Source: an uncultured Roseiarcus sp. (GTDB taxonomy: Bacteria; Pseudomonadota; Alphaproteobacteria; Rhizobiales; Beijerinckiaceae). From it: DNA of 32,635 nt. Within the stretch, counting starts at the first letter, position 1. Each line of letters starts with the position of its first letter. Below the pieces are notes generated by a model. That model was not told the DNA's origin, ran no database searches, and was given only the letters and a program-made list of their open reading frames with translations. The DNA lies in assembly GCA_945957375.1 (NCBI GenBank), contig CAMFKX010000024.1:1-32635 (forward strand), written 5' to 3'. A program made the position numbers and the translations under genes. This document shows, piece by piece, positions 16,589 through 24,920 of the stretch.

Positions 16589-17011
16589 TCAGGCCGTGAA
16601 CTTCACCCACGGGTTCCCGGTGACGGGGTCGAGTTCGACCAGGACGCCGGCCGCCGAGCGGCCGGTCGCCAGCGACGAGACGGTGTTGTCGTCGATCGCG
16701 TAGACCGACTGGCCGATCTGGGCCGCGGTGACCGGGTTCGTCGCGTCGTTGTTCATCATCGCGACGTCGTTCTCGACGTCGACGGTGATCGCGCCGGCGA
16801 CGCCGGTGCGGTTGTCGGCGGTGGCGCGCGCCAGGCCGACGATGGTGAGGCCGGTCGCGGCGGTCGCCGGCGACGCCAGCGTCACGCCGCCGGAGGTCGC
16901 GAGCGCGACCATCGCGCCCTGCCAGATCACGGTCGAGGCCGCGACGGCGAAGCGGCGGGTGCGGATGGTCGTTCGCGTCTTGGTCAGCCGGGGCGCCTGG
17001 AGGGCGGTCAT
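16589..17011 (-). CDS. Capsid decoration/cement-like protein
   Basis: This 140-aa, beta-rich protein begins MTALQAPRLTKTRTTIRTRR. It then contains Gly/Ala/Val/Thr-rich strands (VIWQGAMVALATSGGVTLAS, AVLVELD-type ending NPWVKFTA). Lying between scaffold and major capsid genes it fits the small cement or decoration proteins of Mu-like and other phages. SD sequence GAAAGG lies 8 nt before the ATG. The call is by position and composition; the exact family was not confirmed. Confidence 0.65.
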   Translation of the reverse strand: MTALQAPRLTKTRTTIRTRRFAVAASTVIWQGAMVALATSGGVTLASPATAATGLTIVGLARATADNRTGVAGAITVDVENDVAMMNNDATNPVTAAQIGQSVYAIDDNTVSSLATGRSAAGVLVELDPVTGNPWVKFTA

Positions 17012-17037
17012 GAAGCGTTCCTTTCAGGAATGAAGGG

Positions 17038-17529
17038 TCAGGCCGCCGCCTGGACGGCGACGAACTTGGCGAACTCGGCCTCGGGAATGCCGAGCGCGAC
17101 CGCCGCCGCCTTCTGCTCGGCGTTGAGCGCCGTCTTCGGCCCCGGCTCCTTGCGGCCGATGTCGGTCTCGCCGAACACGCTCGGCGCGGCCGCGACGAAC
17201 TTCTCGAATTCGGCGAGGCCCTCGGCGGTGCGGCAGGTGGCGAGATAGAAGTCGCGCGAGGCGGGAGTGATCTTGCCGGCCTTGACGGCGCCGCCGATCG
17301 CCGCCTCGACCTTCGCCTGGTGATCGGCCTTGTCGCGCTCGGAAAGCCGCGCCTCGGCCGCGACCGCGCGGTTCAACGCCGCGTCGTAGTCGGCGCGCGG
17401 CACGAACTTTTCCAGCGACGGCGTCTGCTGGGCGTTGGTCGCCGTGCGCAGCGCGGCGATCGCCGTCAGCGCCTCGGGCTCGCCCGCGGTCGCCGGCAGG
17501 CCGAGCGCGGTCAGGAGGGTCGGAGTCAT
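17038..17529 (-). CDS. Nested scaffold protein (Mu gpZ-like), internal start
   Basis: Inside the protease gene, in frame, an ATG at 17529 is preceded by GAGAGGA at 8 nt spacing, one of the best ribosome-binding sites in the window. Translation from there gives a 163-aa protein starting MTPTLLTALGLPATAG and ending AKFVAVQAAA. In Mu, scaffold Z is made from such an internal start in gene I and shares its C-terminus, so the same arrangement is likely here. The product would be the assembly scaffold, with the full-length form supplying protease. Confidence 0.75.
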   Translation of the reverse strand: MTPTLLTALGLPATAGEPEALTAIAALRTATNAQQTPSLEKFVPRADYDAALNRAVAAEARLSERDKADHQAKVEAAIGGAVKAGKITPASRDFYLATCRTAEGLAEFEKFVAAAPSVFGETDIGRKEPGPKTALNAEQKAAAVALGIPEAEFAKFVAVQAAA

Positions 17530-18012
17530 GCGGTGTTCCTCTCGGTTGAGGGCGGCCATGTCGAAGTTCGGCCGATTGACCAGGCCGGCGCCGACGAGCT
17601 CGACCACGGCGTTCGTGGCGGGCTCGAAGGTGAAGGCGGGGGACAGAAATCGGTATTCGCGGGCGGCGACGGCGGCGCGGCCGCGCTCGGTCCAGTCGAC
17701 CCGGCCCCAGATCTGGCCGTTCCGCACCTGGACCTCTTCGACCCAGGCGGCGGCCGGCGCGGCTTCGCCTGACGGGGCGCGCAGATCCTGCGCGTGCTCC
17801 CAGTCGATCGCGAACGGCGGACGGAACCGATTCGCCACCGCGACCGGATCGGCGAGGCCGAAACTCCGCCCGTCCCGGCCCCGGATGAACGGGCCGGCCG
17901 GCAGCAGCTGCACCCAGTCCGGGGCGCCGCCCTCGGCCGCAAGCGCGAGCGCCGGCCCTGAGGCGGTCGCGGCGGAGGCGGCGTTGAGAGCGGTTGCGTT
18001 CGGCGTCGGCAT
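17038..18012 (-). CDS. Phage protease/scaffold fusion (Mu gpI-like)
   Basis: The 324-aa protein has an N-terminal protease region (WVQLLPAGPFIRGRDGRSFG, then FRPPFAIDWEHAQDLRAPSG, then REYRFLSPAFTF). It corresponds to Mu gpI, which processes the capsid during maturation. DWEHA likely carries catalytic-region residues. The C-terminal half (from about residue 162) is the scaffold, rich in Ala, Lys and Glu and predicted helical. The ATG at 18012 was chosen; an in-frame GTG at 18063 would add 17 residues. A strong internal start produces a separate scaffold (see nested entry). It is followed by decoration and major capsid genes as in Mu. Confidence 0.88.
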   Translation of the reverse strand: MPTPNATALNAASAATASGPALALAAEGGAPDWVQLLPAGPFIRGRDGRSFGLADPVAVANRFRPPFAIDWEHAQDLRAPSGEAAPAAAWVEEVQVRNGQIWGRVDWTERGRAAVAAREYRFLSPAFTFEPATNAVVELVGAGLVNRPNFDMAALNREEHRMTPTLLTALGLPATAGEPEALTAIAALRTATNAQQTPSLEKFVPRADYDAALNRAVAAEARLSERDKADHQAKVEAAIGGAVKAGKITPASRDFYLATCRTAEGLAEFEKFVAAAPSVFGETDIGRKEPGPKTALNAEQKAAAVALGIPEAEFAKFVAVQAAA

Positions 18013-18226
18013 GGCGCATGAATTCCATGCCGGCGGACCCGGTTTGAGGGCGCCACGTCTCACCCCCGGGCCATGATCTTCGCGGCGGGTCCGAAGGCCG
18101 GACAGCTCCAGACCGCTCCCCCTCCCGCCAAACGCCGCCTAGACGCCCCCCAGGGCTTTCAATTCCGCTTTCAAATTATTTCGTGCGTCTTGGGGCCCCG
18201 CGAGCCAAACGGCCGCCAGCGGGCTT
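18013..18226 (-). other. Intergenic region before protease/scaffold gene
   Basis: This 214-nt gap is among the longest in the window. It contains an AT-rich island at 18155-18181 with two direct copies of GCTTTCAA (18155-18162 and 18167-18174), i.e. TTGAAAGC on the coding strand. Beside it lies an imperfect repeat of GCC-x(2)-ACGCC type (about 18127-18147). A small hairpin GTCCG/CGGAC lies near 18090-18106. No open reading frame with a good start is convincing apart from the possible GTG extension of the next gene. It may hold a promoter or processing site. Confidence 0.4.
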
Positions 18227-19417
18227 CTATGGCGATGACGGCTCGGGAGCGCTTTCGGCCTTCCACAGCCGCTCCAGGATCACCGCGTTGGCCTCTCCCT
18301 CGGGGACGGCGAGCCGCGCCTCCCAGCCGCCGCCGGTGAGCGTCACGCGGCCCTCGCCCGCGGCGCGGGCGCGGCCGAACTCGACCAGGTCCTGCACCGT
18401 CGCCGCGAAGCCGTCCGGCAGCTTCGCCTCCGACGCCTCGCGCAGCCGCAGCCGCACGACCCGCGTGGTCGCCCCGAGCCGCTTCGCCAGCCGCTCCGGC
18501 AGAACCGCGATCGGCGCCGCGATCCGGCCGCGCGCGACCATGTCCGGATCGGACGAGGTCGGGTCGAACGGGATCGTCCCCGAGGCGATCCGCTTCGCCA
18601 GCCACGAGTCGGCGAGATCGGCGGCGGCGGCGGCGCGCGCGTCCTCGCCCATGGCGTCGAGCCGGCCGGCGATGAGGTCGGCGACGGCCTGCGTCCGGCT
18701 TTGCCCCGGGTTCTGCGCCCAGCCCGGATCGATCCCGACCGGAACCTGCGAGACCTCGCCGGTGCGCTTCTTGACGAAGTCCTTCGCGCCGAAGTCGGCC
18801 GGCTCGTCGGTCGGGCCGCCCTTGCGCTCGACCTCGCCGTCGGCGAGCTGGCGCACCCGGCATTTGCACCGCCAGCCGTTCGGCGGGTAGTGCGTGCGCC
18901 ACCACGGATCGTCGACCGGCTTGATCGTGCCGACCCAGGCGAGATGCTGCGGCCGCGGGTGCTCCGAGATCGTGTGCAGATATTCGAGATAGGGCAGGAC
19001 GCGCTTCGTCCGCTGGATCCGCTCCCATTCCCCCGCCGCGTAGGCGGTGGTCACGTTGCCCCAGTAGATCGTCTGGAGCCGCCCGGGCGAGCCGAGCATC
19101 ACCGTGCGCATCTCGCCGGTCGCCGGGTCGAGCTGGCGCGTTCGCCCCCACCAGCCCTTGGCCTTCAGCGTCGGCTCGATCCCCGCGCGCCAGGCGGCGA
19201 AGTCCTGGCGCTCGTCGATCGCCGTCTGCAGCGACGCCTTGAGGTCGGCGAGGATGTCGTAGCCGGCGCTCTTGGCGACCGAGAACGCGACCGCGTGTTC
19301 GTCGAAGCTCAGATCCTGCCAGTGCCAGGACGGCTGCACGCCCTTGGCCTCGAGGAAGCGCCGGACCTCGGCCGGCGGCCGGTCGAACGTCGGGTCGTCG
19401 GGATGGAGTTCGGCCAT
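18227..19417 (-). CDS. Head morphogenesis protein (Mu gp30/F, SPP1 gp7-like) with extra C-terminal domain
   Basis: This 396-aa minor head protein carries the SPP1 gp7/Mu F core: RLQTIYWGNVTTAYAAGEWE around residue 115, YLEYLHTISEHPRPQHLAW around 145, and WWRTHYPPNGWRCKCRVRQL around 172. The core acts in capsid assembly and DNA stabilisation near the portal. The last ~75 residues (TTRVVRLRLREASEAKLPDG onward) look like a separate alpha/beta domain, similar in layout to RelE/colicin-D-type (BECR) nuclease domains often fused here. The usual His-containing motif is not visible. The gene lies 4 nt after the portal stop and is followed by a 214-nt gap. Confidence 0.88.
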   Translation of the reverse strand: MAELHPDDPTFDRPPAEVRRFLEAKGVQPSWHWQDLSFDEHAVAFSVAKSAGYDILADLKASLQTAIDERQDFAAWRAGIEPTLKAKGWWGRTRQLDPATGEMRTVMLGSPGRLQTIYWGNVTTAYAAGEWERIQRTKRVLPYLEYLHTISEHPRPQHLAWVGTIKPVDDPWWRTHYPPNGWRCKCRVRQLADGEVERKGGPTDEPADFGAKDFVKKRTGEVSQVPVGIDPGWAQNPGQSRTQAVADLIAGRLDAMGEDARAAAAADLADSWLAKRIASGTIPFDPTSSDPDMVARGRIAAPIAVLPERLAKRLGATTRVVRLRLREASEAKLPDGFAATVQDLVEFGRARAAGEGRVTLTGGGWEARLAVPEGEANAVILERLWKAESAPEPSSP

Positions 19418-19421
19418 CGCC

Positions 19422-21137
19422 TCACGGCCGCTGGTCGAGCATGCCGAGCGCGCGCGCCTTGAGCATGGCGACGGCGAGGCGCTTGGCCATGGCGTCGACC
19501 TCGATCTCGCCGGCCATCGCGGTCAGGCGCGCGTTCATGTCCTCGAACGAGGTCGCCCGCTCCGCCGCCGCGAGGATCCGCTCGACCAGCGGCGAGAGCT
19601 GCGCCTCCCAGTCGTCCGCTCCGGACTCTCCGATCGCCTCGACCTCGTCCATCGCGCCGCCGCCGTCGGCGTTGAGCGCGAGCCCGGTCCGCTCGACCCG
19701 GCGCCGCATCCAGCCCTTGTCGAGCGAGCCGATCGTCTCGGGCTTGGCGGGCTTGGCCGCGACCGGCGCCGTCAGCACCTCCTCGCCCTCGTCGGGTTCG
19801 CCGAAGCCGACCCGCTCGCGCACCTCGCGCATCGACACTTTGAGGCCGAGCGGCACCAGCACGCCGAGCATGTTGGTCAGCGCCGCCACGTCCTCGGGCT
19901 CGGCCACCGGGAAGGCGGCGATCGGCGCGAGCACGTCGGCGCCGAAGTTGAACGCGACGAACCAGCGCACCAGGTCGCGGTTGATGGTCGCCGAGAGCTG
20001 GTCGGCGTCGTCCTCGAGGATGTCGATCCGGACGGTGTTGTGCACCTTGGCCTGGGCGAGCGAGCCGCCGCTCTCGACCGTCATCGTCTGGCCGAGGATC
20101 GCCTTCGACACCTGGTCGTCGAGGTATTTGCCCATGCGCTCGAACGGCGCGTCGGCGTTGGCCTTGGCCTCGATAAACTCGATCGCCATCGACTCCGGGA
20201 TGATCGCCGCGGCGTCGGTGGCGATCGAGGCGACGGCGGTGAGGAGCTTGCGCCGCTCCTCGGCGGTCGCGGCCGGATGGTATTTTCCCACCCGGATCGG
20301 CATGCCGTAGACGTCGAGGAACGTCATCCAGTCCTTCAGCGCGAACGACTTGAACATCCACGCCCAGGCGACCAGCCGGGCGAAGCCGGCGCGGATCGGG
20401 ACGCCGGACTTGAGCTTGGGCATGTGGACGATGAACTTCGCCTTCGGCAGCGCGTCGCCGTCGATGGTGGCGAGCACCTGCTGGCGGACCTCGGAGCGCG
20501 ACAGGAAGTCGAAGGTGAAGTATTTCGGATCGCGGCGCAGATAGGCGATCGGCCAGAAGAGCCCGTCCTTCTCGCCCCAGACGATCTCGATCACGGAATA
20601 GCCCTTGCCGAAGGCGTCGGTCAGGTCGCGCAGCATGTCGCGGAACTTCGGCTCGCGCAGCAGGTCTCGCACGGCGTCGGCGACCTTGGCGTCGTCGGGC
20701 GCCTCGGACGCCGGGTCGACCTCGGGCTTCAGCCGCGACAGCGCCCGCTTGCGCGTGCCGAGCACGCCGAAATAGTGCGGGTCGCGCTCCTCCATCTCCT
20801 CGGCGAGTTCGAGATAGGAGCGATGGTCGCCGCGGATCGAGGTTTTCAGGATCGTCGCCATGCGCTCGGGCGTCAGGCCCGAGGCGACCGCCTGATCCCA
20901 GAACGCGCGCACGCCGATCAGCTCGGGCCGGGCGATCTCCTGCGCCAGCTCCGGCCGGGCGCGATCGAGGGCGGCGGTCTCGATCGCTTCGGTCTCGACC
21001 GGCGACGGCCCGTGCATGCCGGTGCGGGCCTCCTCGGCGACCAGGTCGGCCGGGTCGGCGGTCGTCGCCGGGGTTGGGGCGGCCGGGGCGGCCGGCGGGG
21101 CTGGGACGGCGCGGCGGGTCAGGAACGGGAGTTTCAT
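19422..21137 (-). CDS. Portal protein, DUF935 family (Mu gp29-like)
   Basis: The 571-aa protein has a Pro/Ala-rich N-terminal tail, then the DUF935 core: [20 protein letters not shown] followed by [20 protein letters not shown]. Further core segments are [20 protein letters not shown] and a later [20 protein letters not shown]. It forms the dodecameric portal ring at one capsid vertex through which DNA is packaged and to which the tail attaches. It starts in an ATGA overlap with the GapR-like gene, and 4 nt separate it from the head morphogenesis gene. At 571 aa it is somewhat longer than Mu gp29 because of the N-terminal tail and an acidic C-terminus. Confidence 0.93.
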   Translation of the reverse strand: MKLPFLTRRAVPAPPAAPAAPTPATTADPADLVAEEARTGMHGPSPVETEAIETAALDRARPELAQEIARPELIGVRAFWDQAVASGLTPERMATILKTSIRGDHRSYLELAEEMEERDPHYFGVLGTRKRALSRLKPEVDPASEAPDDAKVADAVRDLLREPKFRDMLRDLTDAFGKGYSVIEIVWGEKDGLFWPIAYLRRDPKYFTFDFLSRSEVRQQVLATIDGDALPKAKFIVHMPKLKSGVPIRAGFARLVAWAWMFKSFALKDWMTFLDVYGMPIRVGKYHPAATAEERRKLLTAVASIATDAAAIIPESMAIEFIEAKANADAPFERMGKYLDDQVSKAILGQTMTVESGGSLAQAKVHNTVRIDILEDDADQLSATINRDLVRWFVAFNFGADVLAPIAAFPVAEPEDVAALTNMLGVLVPLGLKVSMREVRERVGFGEPDEGEEVLTAPVAAKPAKPETIGSLDKGWMRRRVERTGLALNADGGGAMDEVEAIGESGADDWEAQLSPLVERILAAAERATSFEDMNARLTAMAGEIEVDAMAKRLAVAMLKARALGMLDQRP

Positions 21138-21373
21138 GACATGCCGAGCGCGCTGAGATAAATGTCGAGGATCGTCGCTTCCTCGATCCGCTGGTCGCGG
21201 TCTTGCTTCCGGATCGCCACGATTTTCCGCATCACTTTGGTATCGAAGCCGTTGGCCTGAGCCTCTGCGTAGACATCCGCGATGCCATCGATCAGAGCCC
21301 TGCGTTCCTCTTCGAGCCGCTCAATGCGCTCGATGAACGCGCGCAGATGGCCGGCATTGACGTCGTCGCTCAC
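21134..21373 (-). CDS. GapR-family (DUF2312) nucleoid-associated protein
   Basis: The 79-aa protein closely follows the GapR/DUF2312 pattern. [20 protein letters not shown] is followed by [19 protein letters not shown], then [20 protein letters not shown] and LSALGM. Caulobacter GapR is an essential nucleoid protein that clamps overtwisted DNA and stimulates gyrase and topoisomerase IV. Start: GTG at 21373 gives a GTGA overlap with the terminase stop, and AGGAGG lies 5 nt before it; a GTG at 21376 is an alternative. The stop overlaps the portal ATG (ATGA). A chromosomal-type DNA-binding protein inside the packaging cluster is unusual. Confidence 0.9.
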   Translation of the reverse strand: MSDDVNAGHLRAFIERIERLEEERRALIDGIADVYAEAQANGFDTKVMRKIVAIRKQDRDQRIEEATILDIYLSALGMS

Positions 21374-22986
21374 CACAGCCTCCTCGGATCGAACCGCTCG
21401 TCGTCATCCTCGTCGCGCCGCGACTCGGCCGCGGTGCGCAGGCTCTCGTAGTCGTAGGCGAGCGGCGTCGCGCGGCTCGCGGCGTAGGCGAGCAGCAGCG
21501 CCACCGCCGAATCGCCGTGGCGATCCTTGTGCTCGCCGACGCGCAGGTTCGGCACGAACGGCACGCCGGCGCGCACCTGGATCATGCGCAGGTCGGCGAC
21601 GATCTCGGCGTCGGCCGGGATCTCGATCATGTCGTCCTCGAACGCGGATTTCAGCGCCTGCGCGTTCTCGCGATACCAGGGCACGTTCAGCATGGTCGCC
21701 TCGGCGCGCAGCGCGCCGAAGTCCTGAGCCGCGGCTTCCGCCAGAGCGAAGCCGAGGCCGGTCGCGTCGTGCTTCGAGGCGCCGTAACGCGGCAGGCGCT
21801 TCAGGACATAGCTCTGCACCTGGCGCTGCGCGTCGAACGGCACGGCGCGCATCTCGACCACGAACGGCGTCACCCGCTTCAGCGTCCGCCCGATCGCCAG
21901 CGGCCAGAGCACGGTCAGGTCGGAGACGCGGCCGTAGTCGGCGCCGAGAAAATGCCAGAGCGCCGGATCGAGCGCCTGGAGACGCGGCAGCAATTCCCGC
22001 TCGCACCAGTCGGCGATGTCGGCGGCGCGCAGATGCTCGGGCCAGAAGGTGAAGTCCTTCGGCCGGGTCAGCCGGAGCACCGGGATATGGCTGCGGGCGC
22101 GCGCTTCGATCAACGGCGCCGTCAGCCACGCGCCGTCGCCCTCGGAGGGAATGCAGAACAGCTCCTCGTCGGCCGCGTCGCCGTACTCGAGGATGATTTT
22201 CGACCGCCACGCGGCTTCCTTTTCCAGCGACCATTCTTCGCCGGTTCGCAGACAGACGCGGCGATAGAGGCCGTCGCGCAGCGCGTCGTCGAAGTCGAAC
22301 CGGACGTAGCCGAAGCCGCGCGCGCCGGCGCGGGCCTCCTTGACCAGGGTGTTGTAGTAATTCCCCTCGCCGTTGTGGGTCGAGATCACCAGCACCCGGC
22401 CGCCCCAGATCAGCAGCGCGAGCGCCGCCTTCATCAGCGCTTTCAGGTCGTCGTGAAACGCCGCCTCGTCGATGATCACGAAGCCCTGCCGGCCGCGCAG
22501 GCTGCGCGGCCGCGAGGCGAGGGCGACGATCTCGAAGCCGGAGGCGAAGCGGATCCGGAACGCCGAGATCGCCTTCTTGTCGTCGCCGTCCTCGAACAGG
22601 AACTCGTCGACGCCCTCGCCGACCAGCGCCTCGCCGAACGCCCGCGCCCACATGGCGGCGCAGTCGATGAACTCGCGCGCCATGTCGAGATTGTAGCCGA
22701 TATAGAGCGAGTCCATGCCGCCGGCGTCGCGCGCCGAGGCCGAGACCAGCGCCGCCTGCGCGGCGACGCCCCAGGTGGCGCCGGTGCGGCGCGACTTCTC
22801 GACGACGGTCACCGAATGGCTCGAGACGGTATCGAGCAGCCGCTGCTGGTAGGGCAGCAGGATGGCGTCGAGCGAGTCGCCGGCGTCGACGCCGGCGGCG
22901 AGCGACTCGGCCCGCAGCGCGCGCCATTCCGCCTCGGTGACCGCGCGCGCCGAGGCGACGTCGCGGGCGCTCGGGAGCGCGGACAT
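21370..22986 (-). CDS. Terminase large subunit (Mu gp28-like)
   Basis: The 538-aa packaging motor has an N-terminal ATPase with Walker A SRRTGATW (residues 65-72) and Walker B VIIDEA (170-175). An ISTHNGEGN coupling motif lies near residue 201. The C-terminal RNase H-like nuclease shows [12 protein letters not shown] (348-359) and [12 protein letters not shown] (about 490). In Mu-like phages this enzyme cuts and packages integrated phage DNA with host flanks by the headful mechanism. The start overlaps the preceding stop (TGATG); its end overlaps the GapR-like gene (GTGA). Length and motifs appear intact. Confidence 0.95.
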   Translation of the reverse strand: MSALPSARDVASARAVTEAEWRALRAESLAAGVDAGDSLDAILLPYQQRLLDTVSSHSVTVVEKSRRTGATWGVAAQAALVSASARDAGGMDSLYIGYNLDMAREFIDCAAMWARAFGEALVGEGVDEFLFEDGDDKKAISAFRIRFASGFEIVALASRPRSLRGRQGFVIIDEAAFHDDLKALMKAALALLIWGGRVLVISTHNGEGNYYNTLVKEARAGARGFGYVRFDFDDALRDGLYRRVCLRTGEEWSLEKEAAWRSKIILEYGDAADEELFCIPSEGDGAWLTAPLIEARARSHIPVLRLTRPKDFTFWPEHLRAADIADWCERELLPRLQALDPALWHFLGADYGRVSDLTVLWPLAIGRTLKRVTPFVVEMRAVPFDAQRQVQSYVLKRLPRYGASKHDATGLGFALAEAAAQDFGALRAEATMLNVPWYRENAQALKSAFEDDMIEIPADAEIVADLRMIQVRAGVPFVPNLRVGEHKDRHGDSAVALLLAYAASRATPLAYDYESLRTAAESRRDEDDDERFDPRRLW

Positions 22987-23180
22987 CAGTCTCCCTTCTG
23001 AACGGCTTGACCGACCATCGCCTCCAGGCTGACGCCGATGCGGGCCAAGATCAGGAGCGCGGACATCAGGAGGTTCAACGCCGCCTCTATCGTCGCGACT
23101 TCGTCGGCGGGAAGGCCGCGCTCTTTGCCGAGAGCCGCCCGCATGGCGGCGAAGTTACGTTTGACGTCCGCTTCGTTCAT
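22986..23180 (-). CDS. Hypothetical protein between small and large terminase genes
   Basis: The 64-aa protein begins MNEADVKRNFAAMRAALGKE and has a hydrophobic amphipathic helix in its second half (ALNLLMSALLILARIGVSLE), too charged around it to be a certain membrane segment. No family is recognised. Its TGA overlaps the terminase ATG as TGATG, and it begins 1 nt after the DUF3486 stop. Position suggests a packaging accessory role. Confidence 0.65.
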   Translation of the reverse strand: MNEADVKRNFAAMRAALGKERGLPADEVATIEAALNLLMSALLILARIGVSLEAMVGQAVQKGD

Positions 23181-23181
23181 C

Positions 23182-23757
23182 TCACGCCCCCTTCTGGATG
23201 ACGCCCAGCGTCTGCATGATCTTCGCCCGCGTCGCCGCGGTGATGCCCGCCGACTTCGCCACGCTGTCGACCGCCTGGCCGATCTGTTTCTGCGCCTGGG
23301 CGAGCGCGCGACGCTTGGCCTCGGCCGAGATCGTCTGACCCTCGACGGCGTTCTTGAACGCCTTGGCGAGATCCGCGGCGCCCTTGGCCCCGATCGCGCC
23401 CGCGCTGTCGTCGAGCGCCTCGGCGATCAGCGTCTTGATCAGTTCGCCGAGCACGATGTTGCCCTCGTCCACCCGTTCGGCGGTGAACTGCGGCGCCAGA
23501 CCCTCGAACAGCGCCCGGCGCTCGGCGAGCCGCGCGGCGGCGCTGGCGACGCGCATCGCCTTGCGGTTGAAGGCGCTCTTCGAGATCGGCCCGAGGCCCT
23601 TGACCGCCAGGCGGTCGTTCAGCTCGAACAGAATGTCGGCCTGGGTGCGGCTTCGCCGGTTCAGCTCCCCCATCGCCCAGAGAATATCGTCCTGCGCCTC
23701 GTCGGGGGCGAGGTCGAAGGACGAGAGCCGGCCGCGGCCGATCCGGTCCTCGCCCAT
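23182..23757 (-). CDS. DUF3486 protein, small terminase-like (Mu gp27)
   Basis: This 191-aa protein has the DUF3486 signature: RGRLSSFDLAPDEAQDDILW at the start and then RSRTQADILFELNDRLAVKG. In Mu-like phages it lies next to the large terminase and is taken to be the small, DNA-recognising terminase subunit. The C-terminal half is Ala/Lys-rich helix. It is separated by 1 nt from both the preceding and following genes. Confidence 0.85.
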   Translation of the reverse strand: MGEDRIGRGRLSSFDLAPDEAQDDILWAMGELNRRSRTQADILFELNDRLAVKGLGPISKSAFNRKAMRVASAAARLAERRALFEGLAPQFTAERVDEGNIVLGELIKTLIAEALDDSAGAIGAKGAADLAKAFKNAVEGQTISAEAKRRALAQAQKQIGQAVDSVAKSAGITAATRAKIMQTLGVIQKGA

Positions 23758-23758
23758 C

Positions 23759-24064
23759 TCAGAACCCCGCCGGCGCGGACGGCCGCTTGACGCCGTCGAG
23801 GATGATGCGGCGCTCGACGTGGTCGAGGCCGCGCTCGGTCAGGGTCGCGATCAGCACCGAGCCTGCCTCGGTCAGCGTGACCGCGCCGATCTCGGCCAGG
23901 AACCGCAGCTGGACATGCAGCCACTCGCGCGAGCGGTTGACCGCCCAGCTCTCGGCCAGCGCTTCGCGCATCAGCGAGGAGTTCAGCCGCCGGTCCGGCT
24001 GCTCGGCGAGCATCTTGAGCGCGACGAGCCGCGACTCCCGCTCGACGATCTCGGTGAAGCTCAT
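23759..24064 (-). CDS. VpaChn25_0724-type phage protein (Mu gp26-like)
   Basis: The 101-aa protein matches, from memory, a small conserved family of Mu-like phages. It has an N-terminal ESRLVALKMLAEQPDRRLNS helix pair, a winged-helix middle (LHVQLRFLAEIGAVTL) and the ending ATLTERGLDHVERR followed by GVKRPS. It always precedes the DUF3486 gene in related phages. It probably has a DNA-binding role in packaging or assembly, which has not been established. ATG overlaps the previous stop (ATGA), and the next gene starts 1 nt after its stop. Confidence 0.8.
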   Translation of the reverse strand: MSFTEIVERESRLVALKMLAEQPDRRLNSSLMREALAESWAVNRSREWLHVQLRFLAEIGAVTLTEAGSVLIATLTERGLDHVERRIILDGVKRPSAPAGF

Positions 24065-24378
24065 CGCTTGTTCTCCAGAAGCCAGTCCTGCAGCCGCTCC
24101 GTCACCTGGGCGACTGGCTTGAGCCGCTCGCCGATCACGGCGAGCGACCCCTCGATCCGCGCGACGTCGACGCGCAACTCGTGCACCGATTCGGCGCGCG
24201 GCATTTGCTCGATCGACGCCTCGATCCGCGCGAGCCGCGTCTCGTGACCGTCCTCGCGGCTGCGGATATCGTCGATATCCTTGCGCGATCGCGCCGTGAG
24301 CTTCGCCCAGATCGCGATCGCGAGCGCGAGCCCGGCGAAGACGCAGTTGGCGAGCGCGATGACTTCGCTGGTCGACAT
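24061..24378 (-). CDS. DUF2730 family membrane coiled-coil protein (Mu gp25-like)
   Basis: The protein is about 105 aa with one N-terminal transmembrane helix (ALANCVFAGLALAIAIWAKL). A long coiled coil follows (RLARIEASIEQM, then VHELRVDVARIEGSLAVIGE). It resembles the DUF2730 proteins found in Mu-like phages at this position between lysis and terminase genes. The fold would project the coiled coil from the inner membrane, compatible with an inner-spanin role. A GTG three bases upstream (24381) is an alternative start, with GGAGG 5 nt before it. The stop overlaps the next start as ATGA. Confidence 0.75.
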   Translation of the reverse strand: MSTSEVIALANCVFAGLALAIAIWAKLTARSRKDIDDIRSREDGHETRLARIEASIEQMPRAESVHELRVDVARIEGSLAVIGERLKPVAQVTERLQDWLLENKR

Positions 24379-24411
24379 CACGGGGGCCTCCGGTCGGTCA
24401 GGCGAAGGCGG

Positions 24412-24669
24412 TCAATTCGTCGCCTTGGCGAGGCCCCCGCAGACGTCGCGGACCGCCTTGTCGACAGCGAGCTGCGTCTCGACGGCTCCGCCCTTGGCGA
24501 AATCGGCCGCGACCGCCGCGCCGGTTTCGGCGCCGATGCAGGCGAGCATCGCTTTCTGCCCCGGAGTGAGCTGCGGCGCGGCGGCCTGCGGCGCGGAGCC
24601 CTGGGGCTGCTGGCAGGCGGCGAGCCCAAGGGCGAGGCCGAGGGCGGCGGGGACGAGGAGGATGCGCAT
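24412..24669 (-). CDS. Small phage lipoprotein, possible outer spanin
   Basis: The 85-aa product has a lipoprotein signal (MRILLVPAALGLALGLAAC) with lipobox LAAC at residues 16-19. A Gln/Pro/Ala linker (QQPQGSAPQAAAPQ) and a short helical region with two further cysteines follow. It sits in the lysis cassette after the holin-like gene and before a membrane coiled-coil protein. By context it could be the outer-membrane half of a spanin pair, but superinfection exclusion is also possible. The start follows the holin stop by 5 nt; the long upstream frame is a shadow. Confidence 0.7.
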   Translation of the reverse strand: MRILLVPAALGLALGLAACQQPQGSAPQAAAPQLTPGQKAMLACIGAETGAAVAADFAKGGAVETQLAVDKAVRDVCGGLAKATN

Positions 24670-24674
24670 GGCGA

Positions 24675-24908
24675 TCACGACTTCTTCGGCAGGATCGAGC
24701 CGATCTGGGCGGTGGCGACGACCCGCCCGAGGATCGCGACCATCGCGCCGATCGCCGTGACAAGGTTCAGGAGCGCGCTGAGGAAGGACGGGTCGAGGAG
24801 CGTCTTGGCGATGTCGGGCAGGCCGACGCCCTGGAGGATGGCGGCGATCAGCGCGACGAGCGCGCCCCAGAAGGTCTTCGACTGGATGAGCGCGATGGTG
24901 CCGAACAT
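24675..24908 (-). CDS. Holin-like small membrane protein
   Basis: The 77-aa protein has two hydrophobic segments, about residues 14-32 (FWGALVALIAAILQGVGL) and 45-65 (LLNLVTAIGAMVAILGRVVA), and ends in basic PKKS. Size, topology and position just after the endolysin suggest a class II-type holin releasing it through the inner membrane. The ATG is preceded by TTGAAAGG, 8 nt away, overlapping the endolysin stop. The family itself is not recognised. Confidence 0.7.
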   Translation of the reverse strand: MFGTIALIQSKTFWGALVALIAAILQGVGLPDIAKTLLDPSFLSALLNLVTAIGAMVAILGRVVATAQIGSILPKKS

Positions 24909-24920
24909 GGGAAACGCCTT

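Noticed and set aside
18013-18063. GTG start at 18063 adding 17 residues to the protease
   Set aside because: The added residues are Pro/Arg-rich and not family-like; kept only as an alternative to the ATG at 18012.
19272-23001. Plus-strand open frames of 629 and 494 codons opposite portal and terminase genes
   Set aside because: Composition is typical of GC-rich antisense shadows and the opposite strand carries well-defined portal and terminase motifs.
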